Assembly (NCBI RefSeq): GCF_002843605.1
Contig: NZ_CP025263.1
Span: 1,928,501 to 1,992,500, forward strand
Direction of reading: 5' to 3'
Origin: Pseudomonas sp. S09G 359
GTDB lineage: Bacteria; Pseudomonadota; Gammaproteobacteria; Pseudomonadales; Pseudomonadaceae
DNA length: 64,000 bases
Shown one piece after another: positions 8,776-20,254 of the stretch. Below the pieces are notes generated by a model. The model had not been told where the DNA came from, made no database searches, and was given only the letters and a program-made list of their open reading frames with translations. Position 1 is the stretch's first letter. Each line of letters opens with the position of its first letter. A program made the translations under genes and the position numbers.

Positions 8776-9079
8776 GGTTGTAGAGTTCTCCTCATGCTTA
8801 ATATGTCGCGTACTGCGGGGTATATAAGGTGCGCCATTGGGTGATTCAACCGAGCGACTATTTCAAACTGTGTCCTACAGCCGGAATGTAGAGCCTTGAA
8901 GGGAATTTCCGACAAGGAAACGCCGTTCGAGTTGACCCGTCAGCGCCTCGAAGCCCCTTGATTATAGGGGGCAAGTGCCAGGGGCAAGATGAAAGCCGCA
9001 TGGGGCAGGGCACAGCGCAAAGAAGTGTTGCCAGATAATCGCCGAACGACCGAATTTCGATCGTTCGGCGTCATTTTCA
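8776..9079. other. Intergenic region between htpX and alaA-like gene
   Basis: This 304-base stretch holds the htpX promoter at its left and a stem-loop at its right (9040-9070, arms CGCCGAACGA and TCGTTCGGCG). The stem-loop lies just past the aminotransferase stop and lacks a T-run, so its terminator role is uncertain. I see no gene in between. Confidence 0.6.
8821..8849 (-). promoter_or_regulatory. htpX promoter
   Basis: Read on the minus strand, TTGAAT (8849-8844) is followed after exactly 17 bases by TATATA (8826-8821), a strong sigma-70 match. The same stretch also contains a loose heat-shock-like GTTGAA-15 bases-CCTTATAT arrangement, so dual recognition is conceivable. Confidence 0.65.
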
Positions 9080-10291
9080 TTACTGGCGATAGGACTTGAG
9101 GAAGTTACCGATGCGACCAATGGCCATATCCAGGTCATCCACACGCGGCAAGGTCACCACGCGGAAGTGGTCCGGCCACGGCCAGTTGAACGCAGTGCCC
9201 TGAACCACCAGCAGCTTTTCCGACAACAGCAGGTCAAGCACGAACTTCTCGTCGTTGAGGATCGGGCAGACTTTCGGGTCGATCCGTGGGAAGGCGTACA
9301 GCGCACCCATGGGTTTCACGCAGCTTACGCCCGGGATCGCGTTGAGCAGCTCCCAGGTGCGGTTGCGTTGTTCCAGCAGGCGGCCCTGGGGCAGTACCAG
9401 GTCGTTGATGCTCTGGTAGCCGCCGAGGGCGGTCTGGATCGCGTGTTGGCTCGGCACGTTGGCGCACAGGCGCATGTTGGCCAGCATGTCGATGCCTTCG
9501 ATATAGCTCTGGGCATTGTGCTTGGGACCGGAAATAGCGATCCAGCCGGAACGGAAACCCGCCACGCGGTAGGACTTGGACAGGCCGTTGAACGTCAGGC
9601 ACAGCAGGTCCGGCGCCAGGGAGGCGGTGCACACGTGCACGGCGTCATCGTAGAGGATCTTGTCGTAGATCTCGTCGGAGAACACCACCAGGTTGTGCTG
9701 GCGCGCCAGTTCGAGCATGCCCAGCAGCACTTCCTTGGAATACACCGCGCCGGTGGGGTTGTTCGGGTTGATGATCACCAGGGCCTTGGTGTTGGGGGTG
9801 ATCTTGGCCTTGATGTCGGCCAGGTCCGGGAACCAGTCGGCGCCTTCGTCGCACAGGTAATGCACCGGATGGCCGCCGGCCAGGGTCACGGCGGCGGTCC
9901 ACAGCGGGTAGTCCGGCGCCGGCACCAGCACTTCGTCGCCGTTGTTGAGCAGGGCCTGCATGGACATCACGATCAGCTCGGACACGCCATTGCCCAGGTA
10001 GATGTCTTCGATGCCGACACCTTCGACCTGCTTCTGCTGGTAGTACTGCATCACCGCTTTACGCGCGCTGAACAGGCCCTTGGAGTCGCTGTAGCCCTGG
10101 GCAGTGGGCAGGTTGCGGATCACGTCCTGGAGGATTTCGTCCGGTGCTTCGAAACCAAACGGCGCCGGGTTGCCAATGTTCAACTTGAGGATGCGATGGC
10201 CTTCCTCTTCCAGGCGTTTGGCGTGCTTGAGCACTGGGCCGCGAATGTCGTAGCAGACGTTGGCGAGCTTGTTCGATTTGCTGACCTGCAT
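9080..10291 (-). CDS. alaA: PLP-dependent aminotransferase, AlaA-like glutamate-pyruvate aminotransferase
   Basis: A 403-residue class I aminotransferase close in pattern to E. coli AlaA, which makes alanine from pyruvate and glutamate. Characteristic segments are NIGNPAPFGFEAPDEI near residue 40, GYSDSKGLFSAR near 65, INPNNPTGAVYS near 175, DEIYDKILYD near 205 and the PLP-lysine region FNGLSKSYRVAGFRSGW near 235. The start is ATG at 10291 (MQVSKSNK); in-frame extension to 10366 gives unlike-family residues. It is divergent from msrB with a 200-base shared promoter region. Confidence 0.9.
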   Translation of the reverse strand: MQVSKSNKLANVCYDIRGPVLKHAKRLEEEGHRILKLNIGNPAPFGFEAPDEILQDVIRNLPTAQGYSDSKGLFSARKAVMQYYQQKQVEGVGIEDIYLGNGVSELIVMSMQALLNNGDEVLVPAPDYPLWTAAVTLAGGHPVHYLCDEGADWFPDLADIKAKITPNTKALVIINPNNPTGAVYSKEVLLGMLELARQHNLVVFSDEIYDKILYDDAVHVCTASLAPDLLCLTFNGLSKSYRVAGFRSGWIAISGPKHNAQSYIEGIDMLANMRLCANVPSQHAIQTALGGYQSINDLVLPQGRLLEQRNRTWELLNAIPGVSCVKPMGALYAFPRIDPKVCPILNDEKFVLDLLLSEKLLVVQGTAFNWPWPDHFRVVTLPRVDDLDMAIGRIGNFLKSYRQ

Positions 10292-10493
10292 GGCGATGTG
10301 ATCCTGAAAATGAACGATCCAGACGGTATAGGCACTACCGTACTGTGAAACCTGCGGGGCCCGCACCCATAAATACGTTTGAATGCCGAAAGCGCGGGTG
10401 CCAGACTGGTGTTTTGAAGAGGCGCAATCATACGTGCCGCCTGATCCATGGAAAAGACACAGATCAGGCTTTTTCAGTTGCCGAGGTGTACCG

Positions 10494-10886
10494 ATGCAAA
10501 AGTTGGAAAAAACCCTTCAGGAATGGCAGGACATGCTGGACCCGGCGCAATATCAGGTGTGCCGCCTCAAAGGCACCGAGCGCCCGTTCTCCGGCAAGTA
10601 CAACGCCACCACCACCGATGGCGTGTACCACTGCATTTGCTGCAATGAACCGCTGTTCGACTCCAAGACCAAGTTCGACTCCGGTTGCGGCTGGCCGAGC
10701 TTCTACGAGCCGATTGCCGACAGCGCGATGATCGAGATCCGTGACGTCAGCCACGGCATGATCCGTACCGAAGTCACCTGCGCCAAATGTGACGCGCACC
10801 TGGGCCACGTATTCCCGGACGGCCCGCCACCGACCGGCCTGCGCTACTGCATCAACTCGGTGTGCCTGGATCTGGTGCCGCGCTGA
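10494..10886 (+). CDS. msrB: Peptide-methionine (R)-S-oxide reductase MsrB
   Basis: A 130-residue enzyme that reduces the R-epimer of methionine sulfoxide in proteins. The zinc cysteines C47/C50 (HCICC) and C96/C99 (CAKC) are present, with catalytic C119 in RYCINS and a candidate resolving C65 in [17 protein letters not shown] is intact. The start is ATG at 10494 after GAGGTG; longer in-frame extensions upstream lack a ribosome site and family similarity. It is followed by a REP doublet and then gpx, the first of several redox-repair genes grouped over the next 5 kb. Confidence 0.96.
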   Translation: MQKLEKTLQEWQDMLDPAQYQVCRLKGTERPFSGKYNATTTDGVYHCICCNEPLFDSKTKFDSGCGWPSFYEPIADSAMIEIRDVSHGMIRTEVTCAKCDAHLGHVFPDGPPPTGLRYCINSVCLDLVPR

Positions 10887-10914
10887 TTATCAGGCGGTAA
10901 ACCGATGCGCAATA

Positions 10915-11000
10915 TGGGAGCGGGCTTGCTCGCGAAAGCGGTCTGTCAGTTGATGTATTCGGTGACTGACACACCGCTTTCGCGAGCAAGCCCGCTCCCA
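10915..11000. repeat. REP doublet, GAGCGGGCTTGCTCGCGAA type
   Basis: Arms tgggagcgggcttgctcgcg and cgcgagcaagcccgctccca are perfect inverted copies. They extend inward through AAAGCGGT and a gtcagt/actgac stem. The same family recurs at 42376, 45206, 53759 and 63428. Confidence 0.92.
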
Positions 11001-11024
11001 CATTGATAGTGAGTTATTAGTTTC

Positions 11025-11053
11025 GCAAATTAAATTGCACACAATTGAATTGC
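11025..11053 (+). promoter_or_regulatory. Candidate OhrR operator overlapping the gpx-ohrR promoter
   Basis: Two ten-base arms (AATTAAATTG at 11028-11037 and CAATTGAATT at 11042-11051) form an inverted repeat with one mismatch and a CACA spacer. The right half, ACAATTGAATTG, fits the TACAATTnAATTGTA-like sites known for OhrR regulators. A possible -10 (TACTAT) lies directly downstream at 11055-11060. As the operon encodes an OhrR-type protein, autoregulation is likely (inference). Confidence 0.6.
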
Positions 11054-11096
11054 TTACTATGGTTTCCGTTCTTCCCCCCGTATTCGAGGCACTGCC

Positions 11097-11582
11097 ATGA
11101 GCAACAACCTGCTGAGCATCCCTTGCACCACTATCAAGGGTGAGCAAAAGACCTTGGCCGACTTCGCCGGCAAGGCCATCCTCGTGGTCAATACCGCCAG
11201 CAAATGTGGCTTCACCCCTCAGTACAAGGGGCTGGAGCAGCTCTGGCAGCAGTACAAGGACCAGGGCCTGGTGGTGCTGGGCTTTCCCTGCAATCAGTTC
11301 GGCAAGCAGGAGCCGGGCAACGAGGGTGCGATTTCCGAGTTCTGCGAGCTGAATTTCGGCGTCAGCTTCCCGCTGTTCAAAAAGATCGACGTCAATGGCA
11401 GCGACGCCCACCCGCTGTTCGTGCAGCTTAAAACCCAGGCGCCGGGCCTGCTGGGCTCCAAGGGTATCAAGTGGAACTTCACCAAGTTCCTGATCGGCCG
11501 CGATGGCCAGGTGGTCAAGCGTTTCGCCCCGACCACCAAGCCTCAGGACCTGACCCAAGAGATCGAAGCGCTGCTCAAATGA
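11097..11582 (+). CDS. Glutathione peroxidase family (thiol-dependent) peroxidase
   Basis: A 161-residue non-selenium peroxidase of the GPx family (BtuE-like) that reduces organic and hydrogen peroxides, in bacteria usually with thioredoxin as donor. The peroxidatic cysteine is C37 in NTASKCGFTPQY; the FPCNQFGKQEPG block (C65) and WNFTKFLIGRDG complete the active site. C83 in EFCELNF lies where several bacterial members carry their resolving cysteine. Its stop overlaps the start of the OhrR-like gene by ATGA, so the pair is translationally coupled. The operator-like repeat upstream suggests peroxide induction. Confidence 0.93.
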   Translation: MSNNLLSIPCTTIKGEQKTLADFAGKAILVVNTASKCGFTPQYKGLEQLWQQYKDQGLVVLGFPCNQFGKQEPGNEGAISEFCELNFGVSFPLFKKIDVNGSDAHPLFVQLKTQAPGLLGSKGIKWNFTKFLIGRDGQVVKRFAPTTKPQDLTQEIEALLK

Positions 11583-12011
11583 CCGTATCCCTGGCCCTCG
11601 ACAATCAGCTGTGTTTCAAGCTCTATGCAGCCTCCAGGGCGGTAACGCGTGCCTATAAGCCAATGCTTGATCAGTTGGGCCTGACCTACCCGCAATACGT
11701 GGTCATGCTGGTGCTGTGGGAGTGGCACGACGCAACGCCGGCGCACCCCACCGTCAAGGCGTTGGGCGAACGCCTGATGCTGGATTCGGGCACGCTGACG
11801 CCGCTGCTCAAGCGCCTCGAACAACTAGCCTGGGTCAGGCGCCAGCGCAGTGCTCGGGATGAGCGCGAAGTGCACCTCGGTCTCACCGAGGCTGGTCTGC
11901 AGCTACGCGACCAGACCCTCGCACTGAAGACCCGACTGCTGTGTGACAGCGGTGTCGACCTGAACCAGGCCGACGTCTTGCGCGACGGCCTGGACCAGTT
12001 GCTCGGGCAGA

Positions 12012-12031
<20 letters not shown>
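11579..12031 (+). CDS. MarR-family organic hydroperoxide sensor, OhrR type (two-Cys)
   Basis: A 150-residue winged-helix repressor. The OhrR signature LDNQLCFKLYAASR carries the redox-sensing C12, and TYPQYVVMLVLWE helps form the family's sensing pocket. A second cysteine, C122, lies where two-Cys OhrR proteins of the Xanthomonas type form an intersubunit disulfide. A DNA-contacting helix and wing follow (about residues 55-100, ending in REVHLGLTEAG). The start ATG overlaps the gpx stop by four bases. OhrR usually neighbours an ohr peroxidase gene; here the partner is a GPx instead. The 3' end overlaps the convergent kinase gene by 20 bases. Confidence 0.88.
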
Positions 12032-14321
<2,290 letters not shown>

Positions 14322-14484
14322 CGAGTGTTGAACCACTTCACGTTTCCCTTCGCCCGGCAAGCATAGCTGAACATCCACAGGCTCAGACTTGCCCGGCATG
14401 AATCGTTTTTAACGCGGCCTCGTGCGGTCCGCCGCAGGGCTGCCAATACGCCATCTTTTGCAAGAAGTTGCCAGAGGAATAATC

Positions 14485-15375
14485 GTGGATTCTCGATTGA
14501 ATGCCTTTCTTGAACGGGCCGATGCCGTGCTGGCCCGTCTTGAACCCTTGTTGCCCGCCCCCCGCCAAACCATCGACTGGAACCAGTGCCTGGCCGCCCG
14601 CTGGCAGCGCGAAGGCCGCAGTGGTTACCTGTTGCCGCTGGAAGTGAGCCTGGACATGCGCCTGTCCGACCTGATCGGCGTGGATAAACAACGCGAAACA
14701 CTGGCGCGCAATACCCAGCAGTTCATCGATGGCCTGCCCGCCAACCATGCACTGCTGTGGGGTTCGCGTGGCACCGGCAAGTCGTCCATGGTGCGCGCCT
14801 TGCTCGCCCAGCATGCCAAGGCCGGCTTGCGCCTGATTGAAATCGAGCGCGACCACCTGGCCGACCTGCCTCGTGTGGTCGAACAACTGCTCAAGCTGCC
14901 ACAACGCTTTATCCTGTTCTGCGACGACCTGTCCTTCGAGGCCGGCGAAGGCGATTACCGCGTACTCAAGAGCGTGCTGGACGGCTCGCTGGAGCAGGCG
15001 CCGGAAAACGTGCTGCTGTATGCCACGTCGAACCGCCGCCACCTGGTGCCGGAAAACCAGAGCGACAACGACAACTGGAAACGCGTGGATGGCGAGCTGC
15101 ACCCCAGCGAAGCGGTGGAAGACAAAATTGCCTTGTCCGACCGTTTTGGCCTGTGGCTGTCGTTTTATCCGTTCAACCAGGAACATTACCTCGATGTGGT
15201 GGAGCACTGGATCGGCGAGCTGGCGAACAAGGCCGGTTTGCAGTGGCAGCGCGATGAGGCACTCGACATCCTGGCCGTGCGCTGGTCCACCGGCCGCGGC
15301 AACCGCAACGGTCGTTGCGCGTATCAATTCGCCCGTTACTGGGTGGGCCTCAAATTGCTGGAGCGTCAACCATGA
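14485..15375 (+). CDS. DUF815-family AAA ATPase
   Basis: A 296-residue ATP-binding protein of the DUF815 family. Walker A is WGSRGTGKSSMVRAL (about residues 94-108) and Walker B is FILFCDDLSFE near 145. LLYATSNRRHLVPE near 180 looks like a sensor-1 region and GRGNRNGRCAYQFARYW closes the domain. The start is GTG at 14485 with AGAGGA at 14473-14478, six bases away; this gives an MDSRLNAF N-terminus. Its last four bases overlap the msrC start, so the two are made together. Function is not established for the family; coupling to a sulfoxide reductase hints at a chaperone-like or repair role (inference). Confidence 0.85.
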   Translation: MDSRLNAFLERADAVLARLEPLLPAPRQTIDWNQCLAARWQREGRSGYLLPLEVSLDMRLSDLIGVDKQRETLARNTQQFIDGLPANHALLWGSRGTGKSSMVRALLAQHAKAGLRLIEIERDHLADLPRVVEQLLKLPQRFILFCDDLSFEAGEGDYRVLKSVLDGSLEQAPENVLLYATSNRRHLVPENQSDNDNWKRVDGELHPSEAVEDKIALSDRFGLWLSFYPFNQEHYLDVVEHWIGELANKAGLQWQRDEALDILAVRWSTGRGNRNGRCAYQFARYWVGLKLLERQP

Positions 15376-15854
15376 TCGACCTGCAACACGCCGGTACCGG
15401 CCTCGATGGCTATGCCATGCTCGGTGCGCAATTGGAGTCACTGCTGGCCGATGAGCGCGACTTCATCGCCAACAGCGCGCAGTTTTCCGCCTTTCTGTTC
15501 AGCCAACTGGATGACCTGAACTGGGCCGGTTTTTACCTCAACCGCAATGAGGAGTTGGTGCTCGGCCCGTTCCAGGGGCAGATCGCGTGTGTGCGCATTC
15601 CGTTTGGCCGTGGGGTGTGCGGTGCCGCGGCGGCATCGCGGCAAACCCAGCGAGTCGAAGATGTGCACGCGTTCCCTGGGCATATCGCCTGCGACAGTGC
15701 GTCCAACAGTGAGCTGGTCGTGCCGCTGGTCAAGAACGGCCAACTGATCGGCGTACTTGACCTCGACAGCCCCTCGCTGGCCCGCTTTTCCCAGCAGGAC
15801 CAAGCGGGTATCGAACAGCTGGCGGCGATTTTCCTGCGCTTGACCGACTGCTGA
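15372..15854 (+). CDS. msrC: GAF-domain free methionine-(R)-sulfoxide reductase
   Basis: A 160-residue single GAF-domain enzyme of the fRMsr family (E. coli YebR/MsrC), which reduces free, not protein-bound, R-methionine sulfoxide. The three cysteines expected of the family are present as C73 (GQIACVRIP), C83 (GVCGAAA) and C107 (GHIACDSASNSELV). WAGFYL and GVLDLDS are typical GAF elements. The start ATG at 15372 overlaps the ATPase stop (ATGA). With MsrB at 10494 it covers both pools of the R-sulfoxide. It converges on the BvgS-like sensor gene across a shared hairpin. Confidence 0.92.
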   Translation: MIDLQHAGTGLDGYAMLGAQLESLLADERDFIANSAQFSAFLFSQLDDLNWAGFYLNRNEELVLGPFQGQIACVRIPFGRGVCGAAAASRQTQRVEDVHAFPGHIACDSASNSELVVPLVKNGQLIGVLDLDSPSLARFSQQDQAGIEQLAAIFLRLTDC

Positions 15855-15859
15855 TCCAA

Positions 15860-15881
15860 GAGGGGGCTGTATGCCCCCTTA
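15860..15881. terminator. Bidirectional terminator-like hairpin between msrC and the sensor gene
   Basis: The stem GGGGGC/GCCCCC with a TGTAT loop is followed by a weak TTATT on the right and TCTT on the left. It spans the 24-base convergent gap. The T-runs are short, so efficiency is uncertain. Confidence 0.6.
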
Positions 15882-18800
15882 TTGGCTATCCAATGCCTGA
15901 AGCTGCGCTTGCAGCATCCTTTCCAGTTCCAGCATCAGTTTTTCCAGGGTTTTCACCCCGTCTTCGATCAGGGCAGCGGCGTCGCCCCGGGCGCATGCCT
16001 GTTCAAGGGCTTCACACTGTGAGGCCAGTGCGCCAGCTTGCACGATGCGCGCAGCGCCCTTGATCTTGTGCGCCTGTTCGATGATGTCCTGGAGGGATGC
16101 CTGCGCGGCCAGCAGCGTGAGCAATTCCTGGCGATCCCGACGACTGCTGCTCAACAGTTCTTCCAGCAGGCGTCGGCTCATGTGCAGGTCGCCACCGGTC
16201 AGGGCCTCGAAGTTGCCGAGGTCCAGGATCGGGTTGCTCGCCTGGGGGCTGATCCGTGCCAGTTGCCGCTCCAGCGCGGTGAGGCTGATGGGTTTGAACA
16301 GGCAGTCGTTCATGCCTGCTTCTGCGCAACGCTGCTTCTCTTCGGGCTGGGCATTGGCGGTAAAGCCCAGCACGACACAGGGCGGCAGTTGCTCGCGCTG
16401 TTCATATTCGCGGATCGAACGACTCAACTCGTAGCCATTCATGATGGGCATGTTGCAGTCGGCGATCACCAGGTCGAAGTGCGCCTGGCGCCATGCCTGG
16501 AAACCGGCTGAGCCGTTTTGGGCAGCGGTGAACTGGTGACCCAGGTAGCCGAGTTGCTGGCACATCAAAAGGCGGTTCGCCGGGTGATCATCCACCACCA
16601 GCACGTTGAGTACGGGCGCCGTCGCGGGCACTTCGGGCTTGAGCTCGTCCACCGGCAGCACAGACTGCAGGCGCGCCATCTTCAGGCTCACGTGCACTTG
16701 GGTGCCGACCATGGGCACGCTGCTCAGGCTCAGTTGGCCGCCCATCATTGCGCACAGGCTGCGGCAGATCACCAGGCCCAGGCCGGCCCCGCTCCTGGCA
16801 AGTTGCCCGGAGTTGTCGGCCTGGGCAAAGGGTTCGAACAGGCGCGCCTGGTCGTCCCGGCTGATACCGATGCCGGTGTCTTCCACCACCAGTTTCATCT
16901 CGACCTGCTGCGGCAGCTGGGTGGGGAGTACCTCCACCTTGATCTTCACCTGGCCCTGTTCGGTGAACTTGATCGCATTGCTGACCAGGTTGGACAGCAC
17001 CTGCTTGAAGCGCAGGGGGTCGATCAACACTTCGGTGTCTTCAAGGTGGGGAGTGAACTCGAGCACCAGGCTAAGGGTTTTCTGGCGTGCCAGGCCGTCG
17101 AAGACGCGCACCACCGACTCGATCACTTCCCGCAGGTTGACGCGCTCCGGCGCCAGGCTCAGGCGGCCGGACTCGATACGGGCGATGTCGAGGATATCGC
17201 CGATCAATTCCAGCAGATCCTTGGCCGAGTTGTAGGCCACTTCGATGGCCGGGCGGTCGAGGTGGCCCTGGTCTGCGCGCTTGAGGGTCAGCTCCAGCAT
17301 GCCGATCACGGCGTTCATCGGTGTGCGGATTTCGTGGCTCATGGTGGCAAGGAAAGTGCTCTTGGCGCGGTTGGCTTCGTCGGCGCGCTCCTTGGCGTCG
17401 CGAAGTTCTTCGAATAACTGGCGTCGTTCGCTGATGTCGATCCAGCCGCCAATGATGCCCTGGACCTCACCGACAGAGTCGCGGTACGGCAGGATCCAGT
17501 GGTAGATCGTCAGTTTTTTCCCACGGATATGCAGGACGCGATCCAGAATCAGCGGGTTGCCTTCGGCCACCACCCGTTGATAGTCGGCATGGGATTGCGC
17601 CGTCTCGGCGGCAAGCGCGGTGCTGATCTGCATCACGTTTTTACCGATCACGTCTTCGCGTTTGACGTCGAACACCTGCAGGTAGCTGTCATTGCAGGTC
17701 TGCAGCAGGCCCTTGCGATCGCGCACGTAGATGGGATGCGGGGTTTCATTGACCAGCGCGCGCATGAATTCGAACTGATCATTGAGGGCGCGCTCAGCCA
17801 TTTTGCGGTGCTTGATCTGGCGGCGCATGTAGGCGTTCCAGCTCAGCGAAATCAGCAGCAACAACCCCGTGCCGATGACGATGCGGGCGATCAGTTGGTG
17901 ATAGTCGCGCCAATAGCTGTCGGAGGCTGCGGTGTAGCCCCGCCAACGGCTGTTGATCACGCCCAGCTCATCCGGGGCGATGCTGAGCAAGGCCTTGTCG
18001 AGAATCGAGCTGAGTTCGGTGGCGCTGCGCGAGGTTGCCAGGGAAAAGGCGGCGGGGGTGGTGCCAATGCTGAAGCTGATTTGCACCTTGTCCTGGAACA
18101 CATGGGAAGACAGCAGGTAGTTGGCGACAACCAAGGTATTCACTGCGCCGTCCACCTGGCCGAGTACCAGCAGCTCAGACGCTTGGAAGGTGTCACCGGT
18201 TTCCACCAGGTGGATCGTCGGGAAGTTGTCTTGCAGGAATTTCTTCAGTGGGTTGCCCTGGGTAATCGCCAGGCGCTTGCCTCCCATTTCCTCAAGACCG
18301 GTGGGGGCCTGGTCTTCTTTGCGCGTCAACATGACGTAGGAGTTTTCCAGGTAGGGACGGCTGAAGCTCAATAGGGCGTCGCGTTCGGCACTGGGGGTGA
18401 TCGCGCCGATGATGTCTGCCTTGCCGCTCTCGACCTCTTTGATTATCGCGCTCACGTCGCGCCCGCGCTGGATCTCGAAGCGTAAACCGGTACGCAGGCG
18501 AATCAGCTCCAGCAGGTCGGCGGTGATGCCGCGAAAATTCCCGTCGTTGTCGAAGAACGTCAGTGGTGCGAAGGTTGCGTTCACGATCACCTTGACCACT
18601 GGGTTGTCTCTGATCCAGCGTTCTTCCCGCTGAGTCAGCTGCAGCTTCTGGTCGGTCAGCAGTATGTCGCTGCCGGCACTCCAGCGTTTGGCGATCGTTT
18701 CCCGCTCATTGGTGGGCACCGCCCCCAGCACGGCGTCGACGATGCTCGACAGCGTGTGTTGGTGCCCGTGCATCGCGAAGCTGAACCCATAGGCTTCATG

Positions 18801-19526
18801 TTTGCCGAAGTTCGCCATGCGGATGTTCTTGAGATAGCCCTTGTTGATCATGTAATGGGTGGAAATGGTATCGCCGAGAAACACGTCGGCCTGTTCAAAT
18901 GCCACTGCATTCAAGGCATTTTGGTAAGAGGGATAGGCGCGGATGATCGCCTTGGGGTACAGCTTTTCCACGTCCGCAAGGGGCAAGTAGTGGTAGACCA
19001 GTGCAAGGCGCATCCCGGCCAGCCCATCGTTTAGGCTGCGAGTCTCGTTTTCGCGGGTGACCATCACCGGCCGATCCACCGCGTAGGGCTCCGACAGCGT
19101 GAGGTTGGGGTTTGCCGCCTCGAAGCCGTTGGAGGAGCCGAGCAGATCGATCTCTCCCGCTTCGAGGGCGCGGATCGCGGCCTCTCGGGAGGTGTAGCGC
19201 AATACTTTGACCGGCAGGGCCAGCGTCTTGGCCAGGAGGCCGGCGTAGTCAGCGGTAAGCCCTTCATAGTCGCGCCCGCTGGAAGTGAGGTCGAAGGGCG
19301 GGTAGTCGGGGGCCGCGGTACCCAGCACCAATTCACGTTTGTTCTGTAGCCAGAGGCGTTGGGACCTGCTCAGTTGGGTTTCAAGTTGTACGGCGCTTGC
19401 GCGACTCAGTAAGTTTAAGTGTTCCGGGCCCGTTAGGGGGGTTGCAGGCACGGCAGTACTGATGCACAAACCGGCACTCAATAAAATCAGATAGTCCTTT
19501 ATACACGTGGGCATCCGTTGTCTCAC
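15879..19526 (-). CDS. Unorthodox BvgS/RocS-like sensor kinase
   Basis: A 1215-residue tripartite sensor. Order: signal anchor (about 10-28), two periplasmic solute-binding (SBP_bac_3, venus-flytrap) domains (about 65-285 and 310-530), membrane helix (548-563), PAS (585-700), HisKA with H731 (HEIRTPMN), HATPase (about 835-950, DTGIGI, AGLGLVI), receiver with D1023 (LVIADCNMP) and HPt with H1153 (AHKIKGAARI). This is the layout of BvgS, EvgS and Pseudomonas RocS. The GTG at 19526 overlaps the stop of the upstream regulator gene (GTGA), showing coupled translation; ATG at 19514 is an alternative start. The ligand is unknown; related sensors respond to small molecules or pH/redox. Confidence 0.92.
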   Translation of the reverse strand: MRQRMPTCIKDYLILLSAGLCISTAVPATPLTGPEHLNLLSRASAVQLETQLSRSQRLWLQNKRELVLGTAAPDYPPFDLTSSGRDYEGLTADYAGLLAKTLALPVKVLRYTSREAAIRALEAGEIDLLGSSNGFEAANPNLTLSEPYAVDRPVMVTRENETRSLNDGLAGMRLALVYHYLPLADVEKLYPKAIIRAYPSYQNALNAVAFEQADVFLGDTISTHYMINKGYLKNIRMANFGKHEAYGFSFAMHGHQHTLSSIVDAVLGAVPTNERETIAKRWSAGSDILLTDQKLQLTQREERWIRDNPVVKVIVNATFAPLTFFDNDGNFRGITADLLELIRLRTGLRFEIQRGRDVSAIIKEVESGKADIIGAITPSAERDALLSFSRPYLENSYVMLTRKEDQAPTGLEEMGGKRLAITQGNPLKKFLQDNFPTIHLVETGDTFQASELLVLGQVDGAVNTLVVANYLLSSHVFQDKVQISFSIGTTPAAFSLATSRSATELSSILDKALLSIAPDELGVINSRWRGYTAASDSYWRDYHQLIARIVIGTGLLLLISLSWNAYMRRQIKHRKMAERALNDQFEFMRALVNETPHPIYVRDRKGLLQTCNDSYLQVFDVKREDVIGKNVMQISTALAAETAQSHADYQRVVAEGNPLILDRVLHIRGKKLTIYHWILPYRDSVGEVQGIIGGWIDISERRQLFEELRDAKERADEANRAKSTFLATMSHEIRTPMNAVIGMLELTLKRADQGHLDRPAIEVAYNSAKDLLELIGDILDIARIESGRLSLAPERVNLREVIESVVRVFDGLARQKTLSLVLEFTPHLEDTEVLIDPLRFKQVLSNLVSNAIKFTEQGQVKIKVEVLPTQLPQQVEMKLVVEDTGIGISRDDQARLFEPFAQADNSGQLARSGAGLGLVICRSLCAMMGGQLSLSSVPMVGTQVHVSLKMARLQSVLPVDELKPEVPATAPVLNVLVVDDHPANRLLMCQQLGYLGHQFTAAQNGSAGFQAWRQAHFDLVIADCNMPIMNGYELSRSIREYEQREQLPPCVVLGFTANAQPEEKQRCAEAGMNDCLFKPISLTALERQLARISPQASNPILDLGNFEALTGGDLHMSRRLLEELLSSSRRDRQELLTLLAAQASLQDIIEQAHKIKGAARIVQAGALASQCEALEQACARGDAAALIEDGVKTLEKLMLELERMLQAQLQALDSQ

Positions 19527-20149
19527 ACTAGCGCGTTCCGTTTTGCCATCTCGATAAGTTCTACCAAGGACTTGGCTTGGAGCTTCTGCATCAGCCTCTT
19601 TTTATAAGTACTTACCGTCTTATTACTCAGGAACATGCCTTTGGCGATTTCCTTGTTGGTACGGCCTTGTGCGAAAAGTTGTAGGACCATCAACTCGCGA
19701 TCGTTGACGGCCTTGAACAGTTCGAGCTCCTTGGTATCCACCCCGTCGACACCGCTGCTGTTCAGCGCCTGGCTGGGGAAATAGTTGTAACCAGACAACA
19801 CGGCGCGGATGGCGCTCAGCAACTCGCTCAGGTCGCCTTCCTTGCACACGTAGCCATCGGCCCCCGAGCGCATGCAGCGCGTGGCAAACAGCGTGGGGGA
19901 TTGGGCCGTCAGCACCAGGGTCTTCATCGAGGTATTCATGGCGTTGAATCGGCACAGCACTTCGAGCCCGTCCAGTTTCGGAATGCTGATATCCAGGATG
20001 ATCAGGTCCGGCAGGCATTCGCGGACCATTTGTATGGCATCGCAGCCGTTATCCGTTTCGCCGACGACTTCATAGCCTTCGTGCTCCAGCAACATTCGGA
20101 TGGCAAGCCTTATCACCGGATGGTCGTCAATAATAAAAACTGTGTTCAT
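19523..20149 (-). CDS. NarL/LuxR-type response regulator, BvgA/EvgA/RocA-like
   Basis: A 208-residue regulator with an N-terminal receiver (DD at 8-9, phospho-acceptor D53 in IILDISIPK, conserved LTAQ and CKEGD) and a LuxR-type helix-turn-helix (about 145-205, VNDRELMVLQLFAQGRTNKEIA). It is the evident partner of the BvgS-like sensor: the genes overlap by four bases and are in the same order as evgA-evgS and bvgA-bvgS. The start is ATG at 20149; 12 further in-frame codons upstream do not resemble the family. In Pseudomonas the Roc relatives control fimbriae, biofilm and efflux genes; targets here are unknown. Confidence 0.92.
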   Translation of the reverse strand: MNTVFIIDDHPVIRLAIRMLLEHEGYEVVGETDNGCDAIQMVRECLPDLIILDISIPKLDGLEVLCRFNAMNTSMKTLVLTAQSPTLFATRCMRSGADGYVCKEGDLSELLSAIRAVLSGYNYFPSQALNSSGVDGVDTKELELFKAVNDRELMVLQLFAQGRTNKEIAKGMFLSNKTVSTYKKRLMQKLQAKSLVELIEMAKRNALV

Positions 20150-20254
20150 GATCACATTCCATGCAAGTGCAAATAAAGCGGGCACATTAGCTCAGAAGCT
20201 GAAGGCAGAGCATGATCACTAGGGGGGCTAGATATAAAACAGGAATTTTCCTAC

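Noticed and set aside
9040-9070. Perfect stem-loop after alaA as an intrinsic terminator
   Set aside because: The stem is strong but no T-run follows on the minus strand; mentioned only within the intergenic entry.
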